Shown here piece by piece: positions 43,139 to 54,620 of a stretch of DNA of 64,000 nt. Position 1 is the first letter of the stretch; each line of letters opens with the position of its first letter. Under the pieces are notes generated by a model. That model ran no database searches and had not been told where the DNA came from. It worked only from the letters and a program-made list of their open reading frames with translations. Both the position numbers and the translations under genes were made by a program. Origin of the DNA: Geobacter sp. FeAm09. GTDB lineage: Bacteria > Desulfobacterota > Desulfuromonadia > Geobacterales > Pseudopelobacteraceae. Location of the stretch: NCBI RefSeq assembly GCF_008330225.1, contig NZ_CP042466.1, positions 3,838,001 through 3,902,000 on the forward strand. Reading direction: 5' to 3'.

Positions 43139-44282
43139 CAGCTTCAAGCACCTCGATCAATTCTTTTCCGTAGAGCCCTTTTTGCCACTCCCGCATCCCG
43201 GCGATCACGTCCAGGCCGGCGAGCGAAACGGGGTTCATATCCGCCGCCGCCTCCAGAAGCCAGTTGGGAGCGATCACCCCCGGCTCCAGCCCCAGGGCCG
43301 CACTCGACTGCTCACGCCACGACTTGAGCCGCTTGAGCCGCTCCTTGGCCCCCTCGCCGGGGTCTTCCTTCCGCGTGCGCGGAAACCGGGGCAGACGCTC
43401 CTCGGGCAGTTCCAGGGCGGCGGCAACAGCCGCCAGCAGGGCCGTGCCATGGCGATGGAGCTGCTTGGGGGTCATCCCCTTGATGCCCGAAAGTTCGCTC
43501 AACGAGCGGGGCTTCTTCTCCGCCGCCTCCAGGAGCGTCTCGGCCGACATCACCTTGAAGGGGGGACGGTCCATCTGCTGCGCCTGGCGGTCGCGGTAGC
43601 GCAAAAGCTCCTCCAGGGTCGCCAGGCTGCGCCCTTTGAGCTTTCCCGCCCCCTTGCAGGAGAGGAACAGCGGCCCCTCCTTTTCGCTCACCCGGGCCCG
43701 GCAGACCAGGGCGCACTCCTCCTCCTGCCAGGCAAGACGGCCTTTCCCGGCCAGCTCGCCGTGCAGTTGGTCATACAGGGGGAGCAGATCGGAGGTATCG
43801 GCCGAGGCATAGGCGCACATCTCCGGGCTGAGCGGCCGCTGGCTCCAGTCCGCCTTCTGGTATTTCTTGTCCAGCTCGATGCCGAAGCGCGCCCTGAGCA
43901 GCGCGGCGAGGCCGAACTCGTTGATGCCCAGAAAGCGTGCCGCGATCATGGTGTCGAACAGGTTTCCCACTTCGATGCCGAAATCCCGGTGCAGGGAACG
44001 GATATCGTAATCCGCGCCATGCATCACGATCAGGATGGCGGGGCTGCCCAGGGGCGCGGCCAGGGGGGACAGGTCCTCCACGGCCAGCGGGTCGATCAGC
44101 CAGCTTTCGTTCCGGGTCGAGACCTGGATCAGGCAGACCTTCTCCCGATAGTGATGGAGCGAATCCATCTCCAGGTCCACGGCCAATTCATGGTGCCGGC
44201 AGAGGTGGTCTGCCAGTTCTTTCAGGCGTGCTGCGGTAGTGACGATTTCGCACGTTCCGGCCTGCCGGTTTGCATGTGTCAA
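43128..44282 (-). CDS. rnd: Ribonuclease D
   Basis: A 384-residue DEDDy exonuclease: LAVDLEMDSL (Asp, Glu), VMHGADYDIRSLH (Asp), MCAYASADTSDLLPLY (Tyr and Asp), followed by two HRDC-like segments (near residues 210-290 and the C-terminus). It trims 3' ends of structured RNAs such as tRNA precursors. The TTG at 44282 is chosen: AAAGGAG lies eight bases upstream and the start overlaps the mqnC stop as TTGA. The open frame continues upstream through mqnC but that part is out-of-frame noise. Confidence 0.88.
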   Translation of the reverse strand: MTHANRQAGTCEIVTTAARLKELADHLCRHHELAVDLEMDSLHHYREKVCLIQVSTRNESWLIDPLAVEDLSPLAAPLGSPAILIVMHGADYDIRSLHRDFGIEVGNLFDTMIAARFLGINEFGLAALLRARFGIELDKKYQKADWSQRPLSPEMCAYASADTSDLLPLYDQLHGELAGKGRLAWQEEECALVCRARVSEKEGPLFLSCKGAGKLKGRSLATLEELLRYRDRQAQQMDRPPFKVMSAETLLEAAEKKPRSLSELSGIKGMTPKQLHRHGTALLAAVAAALELPEERLPRFPRTRKEDPGEGAKERLKRLKSWREQSSAALGLEPGVIAPNWLLEAAADMNPVSLAGLDVIAGMREWQKGLYGKELIEVLEADGQ

Positions 44283-45349
44283 GCCGGAAACTCCTTTACG
44301 ATGTGGTAGGTGGTGGTGCGCTGGGCGGCGCGGAAGCCGGCCCCGCGGATAAGGTCGATCATCTCTTCCCGGGACATGCGGAAGCTGCAACCGGCTGCGG
44401 CAACGACGTTTTCTTCCAGCATGGTCCCCCCCAGGTCGTTGGCCCCGAAGAAGAGGGCGACCTGCGCCATCTTGGCCCCCTGGGTGACCCAGCTGGCCTG
44501 GATGTTGGGGATATTGTCCAGCACGATGCGGGCCAGGGCCAGCACCTTCAGGTACTCGACCCCGGTGGCGGTATCGCCCCCCAGCTCCGTATTCCCCGGC
44601 TGATAGGTCCAGGGGATGAAGGCGGTGAACGAGCCGCCCCGGTCCTGGATCTCCCGCACCCGGAACAGGTGCTCGACGATGTCTTCCGGCTTCTCGCGGC
44701 TGCCGAACATCATGGTGGCCGTGGTCGGCATGCCGAGCCCCGCGGCCCGGGACATGACCTCCGCCCACTGGCGCCAGCCGATCTTGTTGGGCGAGATGGC
44801 GCCGCGGACCTCGTCCACCAGGATTTCGGCCCCGCCGCCGGGTATGGAATCCAGGCCGGCCCGGTGGAGCCGCCCGAGGGTCTCGTCCAGCGACAGCCCC
44901 GAACTCTTTGCGATGCTGACCACCTCGGCCGGGGAGAGGGAATGGTTCTGCACCGAGGGGAACCGGGACTTGATCTCGCGGAACAACTGCTCGAAAAAGC
45001 CGATCTTCAGGTCCGGGTTGAGCCCCCCCTGCATGAGGAGTTGCGTCCCCTCCAGCCTTACCAGTTCCTCGATCTTGGCGAAGATTTCCTCCTGGGTGAG
45101 CACGTAGGCGTCCGCCGCGCCGCCATCGCGGTAGAATGCGCAAAAGGCGCATTTCGAGGTGCAGATGTTGGTGTAATTGACGTTGCGGTCCACCACAAAC
45201 GTCACCACCCCTTCCGGGTGGAGCGTGCGGCGTATCCTGTCGGCGCGGCTTCCCAGTTCCAGCAGTTCGGCGCTTTCCAGCAGCCGCACCGCCTCCTCGC
45301 GCTCCATGCGCCGCCCAGGGGCGGTATCCGTGGTTTGTTGCATCATCAT
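44279..45349 (-). CDS. mqnC: Cyclic dehypoxanthine futalosine synthase MqnC
   Basis: A 356-residue radical SAM enzyme of the futalosine menaquinone route. The 4Fe-4S motif is NICTSKCAFCAF with Cys63, Cys67 and Cys70. LDSIPGGGAEIL and MFGSREKPEDIVEHLFRVRE are MqnC/MqnE family segments; the overall pattern favours MqnC. It overlaps the thioesterase upstream and rnd downstream by a few bases. Menaquinone is needed for anaerobic respiration, in keeping with the host type. Confidence 0.88.
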   Translation of the reverse strand: MMMQQTTDTAPGRRMEREEAVRLLESAELLELGSRADRIRRTLHPEGVVTFVVDRNVNYTNICTSKCAFCAFYRDGGAADAYVLTQEEIFAKIEELVRLEGTQLLMQGGLNPDLKIGFFEQLFREIKSRFPSVQNHSLSPAEVVSIAKSSGLSLDETLGRLHRAGLDSIPGGGAEILVDEVRGAISPNKIGWRQWAEVMSRAAGLGMPTTATMMFGSREKPEDIVEHLFRVREIQDRGGSFTAFIPWTYQPGNTELGGDTATGVEYLKVLALARIVLDNIPNIQASWVTQGAKMAQVALFFGANDLGGTMLEENVVAAAGCSFRMSREEMIDLIRGAGFRAAQRTTTYHIVKEFPA

Positions 45350-45747
45350 TGCCCCTGCACCGCCCCCTCTTCCAGCACGCGCCTGACCTCGTCGGGAAGC
45401 CGCCGCGCCCGGCGTTCCGGGCTGATGCAGGCAAGCGTGACCACCGCCTCCGCCAGGACCCTGCCGTCCGACGGCCGCACCGCTTGTTGCCTGACGATGA
45501 AGGACGCGCCGCCGACCCGCTCCGGGCGGGTAACGATGGACAGCAGGTCGTCGTGCAGCGCAGACGCCTTGAAGTCGATCTCCATCCTGATCACCGGGAA
45601 AACGAAACCGGCCGTGGCGAGTTCCGCCACTCCCAGGCCGCGCTCCCGGAAATATTCCGTCCTGGCCCGTTCGAAGAATTTAAGGTAGCTGGCATGGTAG
45701 ACCACGCCGGCGGCATCCGTGTCTTCATAGTAGATGCGAACGTCCAT
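45346..45747 (-). CDS. YbgC-family acyl-CoA thioesterase
   Basis: A 133-residue hot-dog fold protein. IYYEDTDAAGVVYHASYLKFFERARTEY-type motif is present (YYEDTDAAGVVYHASY; then FFERARTEYF), with the catalytic Asp in EDTDAAG. Such enzymes hydrolyse short or medium acyl-CoA and are often linked with tol-pal genes, which are not here. It is coupled to mqnC and starts two bases after the lipoprotein gene ends. Confidence 0.85.
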   Translation of the reverse strand: MDVRIYYEDTDAAGVVYHASYLKFFERARTEYFRERGLGVAELATAGFVFPVIRMEIDFKASALHDDLLSIVTRPERVGGASFIVRQQAVRPSDGRVLAEAVVTLACISPERRARRLPDEVRRVLEEGAVQGQ

Positions 45748-45749
45748 GT

Positions 45750-46472
45750 CTATTTGAGCCTCAGGTTGAGCGTGCGCACCGTGCCGCTCTCGCGGAACCG
45801 GACCTGGAGGCGGAGTTCCTTGACCGATTCCGCCTCGCCCGGGAAGAAGATAAAGCCGGAGGCCAGGGCCTCGGCGGCCATGATCTTGCCTTCCATCCCT
45901 TTTTCACGGACGTCGTCGGCGATCTTGTATTCCCGTTCCCGGTCGTCGCCCTTGGAGGCGCCGCCGATGACGGCACCGCCCACCCCACCCAGGACGCCCC
46001 CTTTGACCAGGGACGAGCCGGCATCATGGCCGGACACGATCCCTATGGCCAAGCCCAGCAGCGCGCCGGCTGCGGCCCCCCAGGCAGCACCTTTGCCCGC
46101 CCCGCTGGTGATGGCCCCCGCCTGGGTAGCCTTATCGACCCGGTCCACGGCCTCGCGGTTGGAGAGGAGCTTCCAGTAGCGGTTCGAATTGTCGATCAGA
46201 AAGGTCTGGCCGGACACGACCTCGATCCCCTGGCCGCTCTTGTTGTCGATGACGACCAGCACGGGCAAAAGTCCGGCATCCCGGACATTGAAGCCAAACG
46301 CGTCTTCGGCCTGCTGCCGGTCGACAAAGGCCTCTGCCCCCACCTGCATCCCGGCAACGTCCTGGTAGTTTACGTAGTCCTGGGGCGGCCGGAACGAAAC
46401 CGAACGGCTCTCGTAGGTGGCGCACGCGGAAAGATGCGCCGCCATCATCAAGAGACAGATGATTTTCTTCAT
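45750..46472 (-). CDS. Glycine-zipper lipoprotein
   Basis: A 240-residue precursor with lipobox LSAC (Cys17). After a beta-rich part (VLVVIDNKSGQGIEVVSGQT) comes a glycine-zipper segment (GAAWGAAAGALLGLAIGIVS and GGVLGGVGGAVIGG, near residues 123-165), then a C-terminal beta part. It should be anchored in a membrane leaflet facing the periplasm. Function unknown. It heads the ybgC-mqnC-rnd-arn gene string. Confidence 0.75.
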   Translation of the reverse strand: MKKIICLLMMAAHLSACATYESRSVSFRPPQDYVNYQDVAGMQVGAEAFVDRQQAEDAFGFNVRDAGLLPVLVVIDNKSGQGIEVVSGQTFLIDNSNRYWKLLSNREAVDRVDKATQAGAITSGAGKGAAWGAAAGALLGLAIGIVSGHDAGSSLVKGGVLGGVGGAVIGGASKGDDREREYKIADDVREKGMEGKIMAAEALASGFIFFPGEAESVKELRLQVRFRESGTVRTLNLRLK

Positions 46473-46511
46473 GGCTCATCTCCAATCGTAAATGTACTGC
46501 CTGCTACTGTC

Positions 46512-46540
46512 ACTTTAGTGCAGAATCGGCCCGGCTGCAA
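46512..46540 (-). promoter_or_regulatory. Possible sigma-70 promoter of the lipoprotein gene
   Basis: TTGCAG and TAAAGT with a 17-base spacer on the minus strand, about 40 bases before the lipoprotein ATG. Matches to consensus are three of six and four of six, so it is only a fair candidate. Confidence 0.3.
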
Positions 46541-46542
46541 CT

Positions 46543-46638
46543 TCATTCTATGCCAAAAGGCCGGTTTCCGGCGGCTTCCCGGGCAAAACGCCCAAATTTG
46601 GCCCAGAACGCACTTTGATGACCAAGACTGTCATGCAT
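46543..46638 (-). CDS. Possible 31-codon small protein with perfect ribosome-binding site
   Basis: An ATG at 46638 is preceded at eight bases by GGAGGTGATCC, a full complement to the 16S rRNA tail. The frame encodes 31 residues from MHDSLGHQSAFWAKFGRF to the stop at 46543. A hairpin with arms CCCAAAA/TTTTGGG (46650-46679) abuts the ribosome-binding site. No family is recognised. It could be real, or a chance frame in a repeat; it is included because of the unusually strong site. Confidence 0.35.
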   Translation of the reverse strand: MHDSLGHQSAFWAKFGRFAREAAGNRPFGIE

Positions 46639-46702
46639 ATGGATCACCTCCCAAAACAGCGCCAGCGGGCCATTTTGGGATTTCATCTCGCGAATGCCCA
46701 TT

Positions 46703-47356
46703 TTAAGCGGCTTTGCGGGAGACAATCTCGATCAGGTTGCGCTCCCCCTTGTCGAAGGGCAGCCGGTACGGTGTGACCGACACGATTTCAAACCCCAGGG
46801 CGGCGAGACGCTCCTCATCCGCCCGGATCTCCCCGGCGACGCCCGGCCCCTTCATGGCGACCAACCGCCCGGTCTCCACCAAGAGCGGTGCAGCCAGGGC
46901 GACGAACTGTTCCAGGCGCGAAAAGGCCCGGGAGGTAATCAGGTCGAAGCCGTGGCCCCGTGTGCGGCACAACTCCTCCACCCGTGCGTGAACGGCCTCG
47001 AAGCCGGAGAATTTCAAAAGACGGGCCACATGCCGCTGGAAGAGGATCTTTTTCCCGACCGCATCCACGGAGGTGACCGGCTGCGCGGGCTTGACAATCT
47101 TGAGGGGGATGGCCGGCACCCCCGCCCCGGAGCCGATATCCAGCACCCGCTCACCGTCACGGACGGATCCGGCAAACACCAGGGCATCGATGATGTGCTT
47201 CACCGCAATCTCCTCATCGGAGACGATGGCGGTGAGGTTGATCTTGCGATTCCACTTTTTGAGTTGGTCGGCAAAGAGTTCGAAGGCCTGGATATGCTCC
47301 TCCGGAATCTCCAGGCCAATCTCCCGCGCCCCCTGTTCCAGTATGCGACGAATCAC
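46703..47356 (-). CDS. rsmG: 16S rRNA m7G527 methyltransferase RsmG (GidB)
   Basis: A 217-residue class I methyltransferase. WNRKINLTAIVSDEEIAVKH is the RsmG signature and VLDIGSGAGVPAIPLKI the SAM-binding loop. It uses SAM to methylate G527 of 16S rRNA. It overlaps mnmG by four bases. In many genomes parA and parB follow; here they do not. Confidence 0.96.
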   Translation of the reverse strand: MIRRILEQGAREIGLEIPEEHIQAFELFADQLKKWNRKINLTAIVSDEEIAVKHIIDALVFAGSVRDGERVLDIGSGAGVPAIPLKIVKPAQPVTSVDAVGKKILFQRHVARLLKFSGFEAVHARVEELCRTRGHGFDLITSRAFSRLEQFVALAAPLLVETGRLVAMKGPGVAGEIRADEERLAALGFEIVSVTPYRLPFDKGERNLIEIVSRKAA

Positions 47357-49260
47357 GAACCCTCCGTCCCGGCTTCCCGGCCGCTCTGTTTCCCGCTCCT
47401 CGTCTTCAGGGCAATGGACAGCACCGAGATGGCGGCCGGCGTCACGCCCGGGATGCGTGAAGCCTGGCCCAGGGTGCCGGGGCGATTCCTGGCCAGTTTT
47501 TCCCGCACTTCGGTGGTGAGCCCGTTGATGGAAAAGTAGTCCAGATCTTCAGGCACCTGCGTACCCTCAAGCTTGTGCGCCCGCTCCACCTGTTCGAGCT
47601 GCCGCTCGATATAGCCCTGGTATTTCACCTGGATCTCTACCTGCTCGCGCACCTCGGGGGACGTTTCACGTGAAACGTCGTCGAATTCCGCCAGCTCCCC
47701 GTAGGTGATCTCGGGGCGCCTGAGCAATTGCTCCAGGGTGGTGCCCTTCTGGATGTCCCCCAAGCCGTGCCGGGCCAAAAATTCCAGTTCCCGGTCATTC
47801 ATGGCCAGCCGGCCGGAACAGATCCGCTCATGCTCTGCGGCAATCATCTCCCGTTTCCGCAGGAAGCTGCCGTAGAGCTCGTCACGCACCAGACCCACGG
47901 CGTGCCCCTTCTCGCGCAGGCGCATGTCGGCGTTGTCCTCGCGCAGCAGCAGGCGGTACTCGGCCCGCGAGGTGAACATGCGGTACGGCTCCTTGGTACC
48001 CAGGGTGACCAGGTCGTCGATCATCACCCCGATGTAGGCCTCGCTGCGGCCCAGCACCAACGGGTCCCTGCCCTTGACCCGCAAGGCGGCATTGATCCCT
48101 GCCATCAGCCCCTGCCCGGCAGCCTCCTCGTAGCCCGAGGTGCCGTTGATCTGCCCGGCGTGATAGAGGTTGCGGATCAGCTTGGTTTCAAGAGAGGCGC
48201 GCAACTGGATCGGGTCCACGTAATCGTATTCGATGGCATAGGCCGGCCGCATGATCTCCACCCGCTCCAGCCCCTCGATGGAGCGGTAAAACGGTATCTG
48301 GATATCGATGGGGAGCGAGGTGGACATGCCGCTGGGGTAGACCTCCACGGTCTCCAACCCCTCCGGCTCGATGAAGGTCTGGTGGCGTTCCTTGTCGGGA
48401 AAACGCACCACCTTGTCCTCGATGGAGGGACAGTAGCGGGGCCCGACCCCCTCGATGACCCCGGCGTACAGTGGCGAACGGTCCAGGCCGGAGCGGATGA
48501 TCTCGTGGGAGCGTGGGTTGGTGTAGGCGATATGGCACGGCACCTGGGGCAGGATGATGCGCTCGGTGGCGAAGGAGAACGGCGCCGGCGGGTCGTCCCC
48601 GTACTGGGGTTCCAGCCGCGAGAAGTCGATGGTCCGCCCGTCCAGGCGCGCCGGGGTGCCGGTCTTGAGCCGCCCCACATGGAAGCCGAGCTGTCCGAGC
48701 TGGTCGGAAAGCCCCACCGACGGCAGGTCCCCCGCCCTGCCGCCAGGGTAGTTGGTCAGGCCGATGTGGATCAGGCCGCGCATGAAGGTGCCGGTGGTCA
48801 GGACGACCGTCGTGCCGAGAAAGCGGATGCCGGCGCGGGTGTCCACACCGCGCAGCTCCTCACCCTCCAGGTAGAGCCCGGTCACCTCCCCCTGCTTGAG
48901 GTACAGGTTGTCCTGCTGCTCCAGCACCCGCTTCATGCGCAGCCGGTAAAGCTGCTTGTCGGCCTGGGCGCGGGAGGCGCGCACCGCGGGTCCCTTGCGG
49001 GTATTGAGGATGCGGAACTGGATGCCGGTGGCGTCGATGTTCCGGGCCATCTCCCCCCCCAGGGCGTCGATCTCCTTCACCAGGTGCCCCTTGGCGAGAC
49101 CGCCGATGGCCGGGTTGCAGGACATGAGCGCCACCGCGTCCAGATTGATGGTCAAAAGCAGTGTGGAACAGCCCATGCGGGCTGCCGCCAGGGCGGCCTC
49201 GCAGCCGGCATGGCCGGCCCCGACCACGATCACGTCATATATGGTTTCATAGCAGTGCAT
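47353..49260 (-). CDS. mnmG: tRNA uridine-5-carboxymethylaminomethyl enzyme MnmG (GidA)
   Basis: A 635-residue FAD protein. VIVVGAGHAGCEAALAAARM is the FAD loop; SCNPAIGGLAKGHLVKEIDA and GTFMRGLIHIG are MnmG signatures. With MnmE it modifies U34 of tRNAs. The ATG at 49260 with GGAGGAT upstream is chosen over TTG at 49263. A parS-like palindrome is embedded in codons for VSRET near residue 530. A C8 run at 49073-49080 is in frame here. Confidence 0.97.
   Translation of the reverse strand: MHCYETIYDVIVVGAGHAGCEAALAAARMGCSTLLLTINLDAVALMSCNPAIGGLAKGHLVKEIDALGGEMARNIDATGIQFRILNTRKGPAVRASRAQADKQLYRLRMKRVLEQQDNLYLKQGEVTGLYLEGEELRGVDTRAGIRFLGTTVVLTTGTFMRGLIHIGLTNYPGGRAGDLPSVGLSDQLGQLGFHVGRLKTGTPARLDGRTIDFSRLEPQYGDDPPAPFSFATERIILPQVPCHIAYTNPRSHEIIRSGLDRSPLYAGVIEGVGPRYCPSIEDKVVRFPDKERHQTFIEPEGLETVEVYPSGMSTSLPIDIQIPFYRSIEGLERVEIMRPAYAIEYDYVDPIQLRASLETKLIRNLYHAGQINGTSGYEEAAGQGLMAGINAALRVKGRDPLVLGRSEAYIGVMIDDLVTLGTKEPYRMFTSRAEYRLLLREDNADMRLREKGHAVGLVRDELYGSFLRKREMIAAEHERICSGRLAMNDRELEFLARHGLGDIQKGTTLEQLLRRPEITYGELAEFDDVSRETSPEVREQVEIQVKYQGYIERQLEQVERAHKLEGTQVPEDLDYFSINGLTTEVREKLARNRPGTLGQASRIPGVTPAAISVLSIALKTRSGKQSGREAGTEGS
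47661..47678. other. parS-like palindrome inside mnmG
   Basis: The 18-base perfect palindrome ACGTTTCACGTGAAACGT differs from consensus TGTTTCACGTGAAACA only at the two outer bases of the 16-mer. ParB binds such sites to organise the origin region. Its place inside mnmG, near oriC, is found in other bacteria. Confidence 0.75.
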
Positions 49261-49453
49261 CAATATCCTCCCTGAATCCGTGACGCCGGAATGCCGCAGT
49301 ATCCGGAAGAACCGGAGCCTGCACGCCGCCGTGTCGTGCCAGCCCGCTCACGCGGCCCGCCCCCTCGCGGTGCCACAAACCCCTAAAACGCGGCGGCAGA
49401 GACCATCCGGGCCAGCGGAGGTGGTGAGACGCCACAGGTTCAAATCGTCGCCA

Positions 49454-49469
49454 TGTTTCACGTGAAACA
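49454..49469. other. parS site 1
   Basis: Perfect consensus ParB-binding palindrome TGTTTCACGTGAAACA, 191 bp upstream of the mnmG start. It lies within about 8 kb of the origin region, where parS sites cluster. Confidence 0.92.
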
Positions 49470-49653
49470 CGCCTGAATCCGTGATGCCGGAAAGCCGCAG
49501 TATCCGGAAGAGCCGGGACCGCACGCCGCCATGTCGTACCAGCCCCGTCACCTGGCCCGTTCCCCGTCCGATGCCGCAAACTCTCAAAGCGCAACGGCAG
49601 AGGCCTTCCGGGCCAGAGAGACAGGGAGGCGTCACGGTTCCAGGCTCTCACCA

Positions 49654-49669
49654 TGTTTCACGTGAAACA
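49654..49669. other. parS site 2
   Basis: A second perfect TGTTTCACGTGAAACA, exactly 200 bp from site 1 and six bases beyond the mnmE stop. Close spacing of the sites should favour ParB loading and clamp formation. Confidence 0.92.
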
Positions 49670-49675
49670 GGAATA

Positions 49676-51046
49676 TCATTTACCTATGCAGAATGACGAA
49701 AAGACCACGTCCAGGAGATCGTCCGTGGTGGTTTCGCCGGTGACCTGCCCCACGGCGGACAGGGCGTCGCGCAGATCAATGGCCAGGGTTTCCAGCTCGC
49801 GCCCCTCGTCCAGGCCGGAGAGAAACCGGTGGAGTGCCGACCGGGCCGAGACCAGGACGTCGCGATGACGGGCTCGGGAAATGGCCACGAATTCGCGGCT
49901 GTCCAGGGCCGCTCCGTGCAGGAAGGTCGTGCGGATCACCTCGCGCAGCTCATCGATGCCCGCGCCGGTGCCGGCGGACAGGGCGACGCAGGGCATCTCT
50001 CCCATGCCGGAGGGGAGATCAAGGGCCGGGGGGAGATCGCTCTTGTTCAAAACAGCTATGGTGATTTTCCCCTGCACGGCATCCAGGATCAGCCGGTCTT
50101 CGTCGCCGAAGGGGCGCGCCGAATCCAGGACGAACAGCACCAGATCGGCCTGGGGAATCTTGTCCAGGGTGCGGCTGATCCCCTCCCGCTCCACAACATC
50201 ATCCGTGTGGCGGATGCCGGCCGTGTCCAGCAGACGCACCGCCAGCCCCCCCAGGTTCACCGTTTCCTCGATGATGTCGCGGGTGGTGCCGGGGATATGG
50301 GTGACGATGGCGCGGTTTTCCTTGAGCAGGCGGTTGAGCAGGCTGGACTTGCCGGCGTTCGGCTTGCCGACGATCAGCACGGAAATCCCCTCCCTGAGGA
50401 TACGCCCTTCATCGAAACCGGTCAGCAGGGTGCCGATCTCGTTCAGGGCCTCGCCCACACCCGCCCGCAGGGCCACGGTGTCGGCCTCGCCGATGTCGTC
50501 CTCGGGGAAATCGATAAAGGCTTCCACAAAGGCCAGTCTTTTCGTCAAGCCGTGGCGGATGGCCTCGATCCTGTCGGAGAGCGCACCGGCCCGCTGGCGT
50601 TGGGCAAGGGCAAGGGACGCCTCGGTCTTGGCGGCGATCACGTCCATGACCGCCTCGGCCTGCACCAGGTCGATCCTGCCGTTGACAAAGGCCCGGCGGG
50701 TGAACTCCCCTGGTTCGGCCAGCCGCGCGCCGCAGGCCAGGACCGCGGCCAGGACACGTTCCACCACCAGCATCCCGCCATGACAGTGCAACTCCAGCAC
50801 ATCCTCACGGGTGTAGGAATGGGGCGCCCGCATCAGGACGGCCATGGCCTCGTCCAGCACGGCCCCGTCATCGGGCGCCACCACGGCACCATAGTGCAGG
50901 AAGTGGCTGACGAATACCGCACCCTTGCGGAAGCGGAAGAGCCGCAGGCCGATGGCTTCTGCCCCGCTGCCGCTGATCCGCACGATGCCGATGCCACCCT
51001 CCCCCTGGGGGGTGCTGATGGCTGCGATGGTGTCCTCAATATACAT
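49676..51046 (-). CDS. mnmE: tRNA modification GTPase MnmE (TrmE)
   Basis: A 456-residue GTPase. N-terminal [21 protein letters not shown]1 [15 protein letters not shown]3 [11 protein letters not shown]4 NKSD and the terminal FCIGK with the catalytic Cys are all present. It works with MnmG on wobble uridines. It follows the EndoQ-UvrD gene by 27 bp, and its stop is next to parS site 2. Confidence 0.97.
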   Translation of the reverse strand: MYIEDTIAAISTPQGEGGIGIVRISGSGAEAIGLRLFRFRKGAVFVSHFLHYGAVVAPDDGAVLDEAMAVLMRAPHSYTREDVLELHCHGGMLVVERVLAAVLACGARLAEPGEFTRRAFVNGRIDLVQAEAVMDVIAAKTEASLALAQRQRAGALSDRIEAIRHGLTKRLAFVEAFIDFPEDDIGEADTVALRAGVGEALNEIGTLLTGFDEGRILREGISVLIVGKPNAGKSSLLNRLLKENRAIVTHIPGTTRDIIEETVNLGGLAVRLLDTAGIRHTDDVVEREGISRTLDKIPQADLVLFVLDSARPFGDEDRLILDAVQGKITIAVLNKSDLPPALDLPSGMGEMPCVALSAGTGAGIDELREVIRTTFLHGAALDSREFVAISRARHRDVLVSARSALHRFLSGLDEGRELETLAIDLRDALSAVGQVTGETTTDDLLDVVFSSFCIGK

Positions 51047-51073
51047 GGCTGCTTCCTTGTTGGGTCCGGGGCG

Positions 51074-54321
<3,248 letters not shown>

Positions 54322-54337
54322 GCACGGTGTCCCTAGG

Positions 54338-54555
54338 AGGTTGTTCAAAAACTCAGGTTGTTCAAAAATAGTCAGATCGTCGTACCCGTTAGACAAGTCC
54401 TGCGGAGGCCCTCACCCGGCCTTTGGCCACCCTCTCCCGGAGGGAGAGGGTAACGGTATCCCTTCTCCCTTTGGGAGAAGGATAGGATGAGGGGCGCTAC
54501 GCCGCACAAAAGGGCTTTCGAGGATGGCGGCGAGATGGCTGTTTTTCAACAACCT
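54338..54555. repeat. MITE-like dispersed repeat, copy B
   Basis: The gene-free stretch 54322-54563 holds an element with AGGTTGTT starts at 54338 and 54355 and AACAACCT ending at 54555. Its outer parts (TCAAAAATAGTCAGATCG and GAGATGGCTGTTTTTCAA) match copy A in inverse orientation. The centre is a different, GC-rich palindromic block (CTCTCCCGGAGGGAGAG and TTCTCCCTTTGGGAGAA). It lies between yidC and the EndoQ-UvrD gene, where jag is often found. Confidence 0.8.
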
Positions 54556-54563
54556 GTTAAAGC

Positions 54564-54593
54564 AAAAAGCGCCCGTGCGGTGCAGGGGCGCTT
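54564..54593 (-). terminator. Rho-independent terminator of yidC
   Basis: On the minus strand the stem AAGCGCCC/GGGCGCTT is followed by TTTGCTTT, about 28 bp after the yidC stop. It is a classical intrinsic terminator and should end the rpmH-rnpA-yidD-yidC transcript. Confidence 0.85.
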
Positions 54594-54620
54594 CGACTGT
54601 GCCGTAACCCACGGCGGTCG

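Larger units (their letters stand above)
49271..49670. repeat. Diverged 200 bp tandem duplication carrying parS
   Basis: This 415 bp spacer between mnmE and mnmG has no gene. It holds two units, 49271-49470 and 49472-49670, starting CCTGAATCCGTGA and each ending with TGTTTCACGTGAAACA. The units share blocks such as CCGCAGTATCCGGAAGA and GGCAGAG but differ at many positions, so the duplication is old. Each unit places one parS at the same relative site. Confidence 0.85.

Noticed and set aside
43128-45434. A single 768-codon minus-strand frame covering mqnC and rnd
   Set aside because: Only the last 384 codons look like a protein family (RNase D); the first half is an out-of-frame reading of mqnC.
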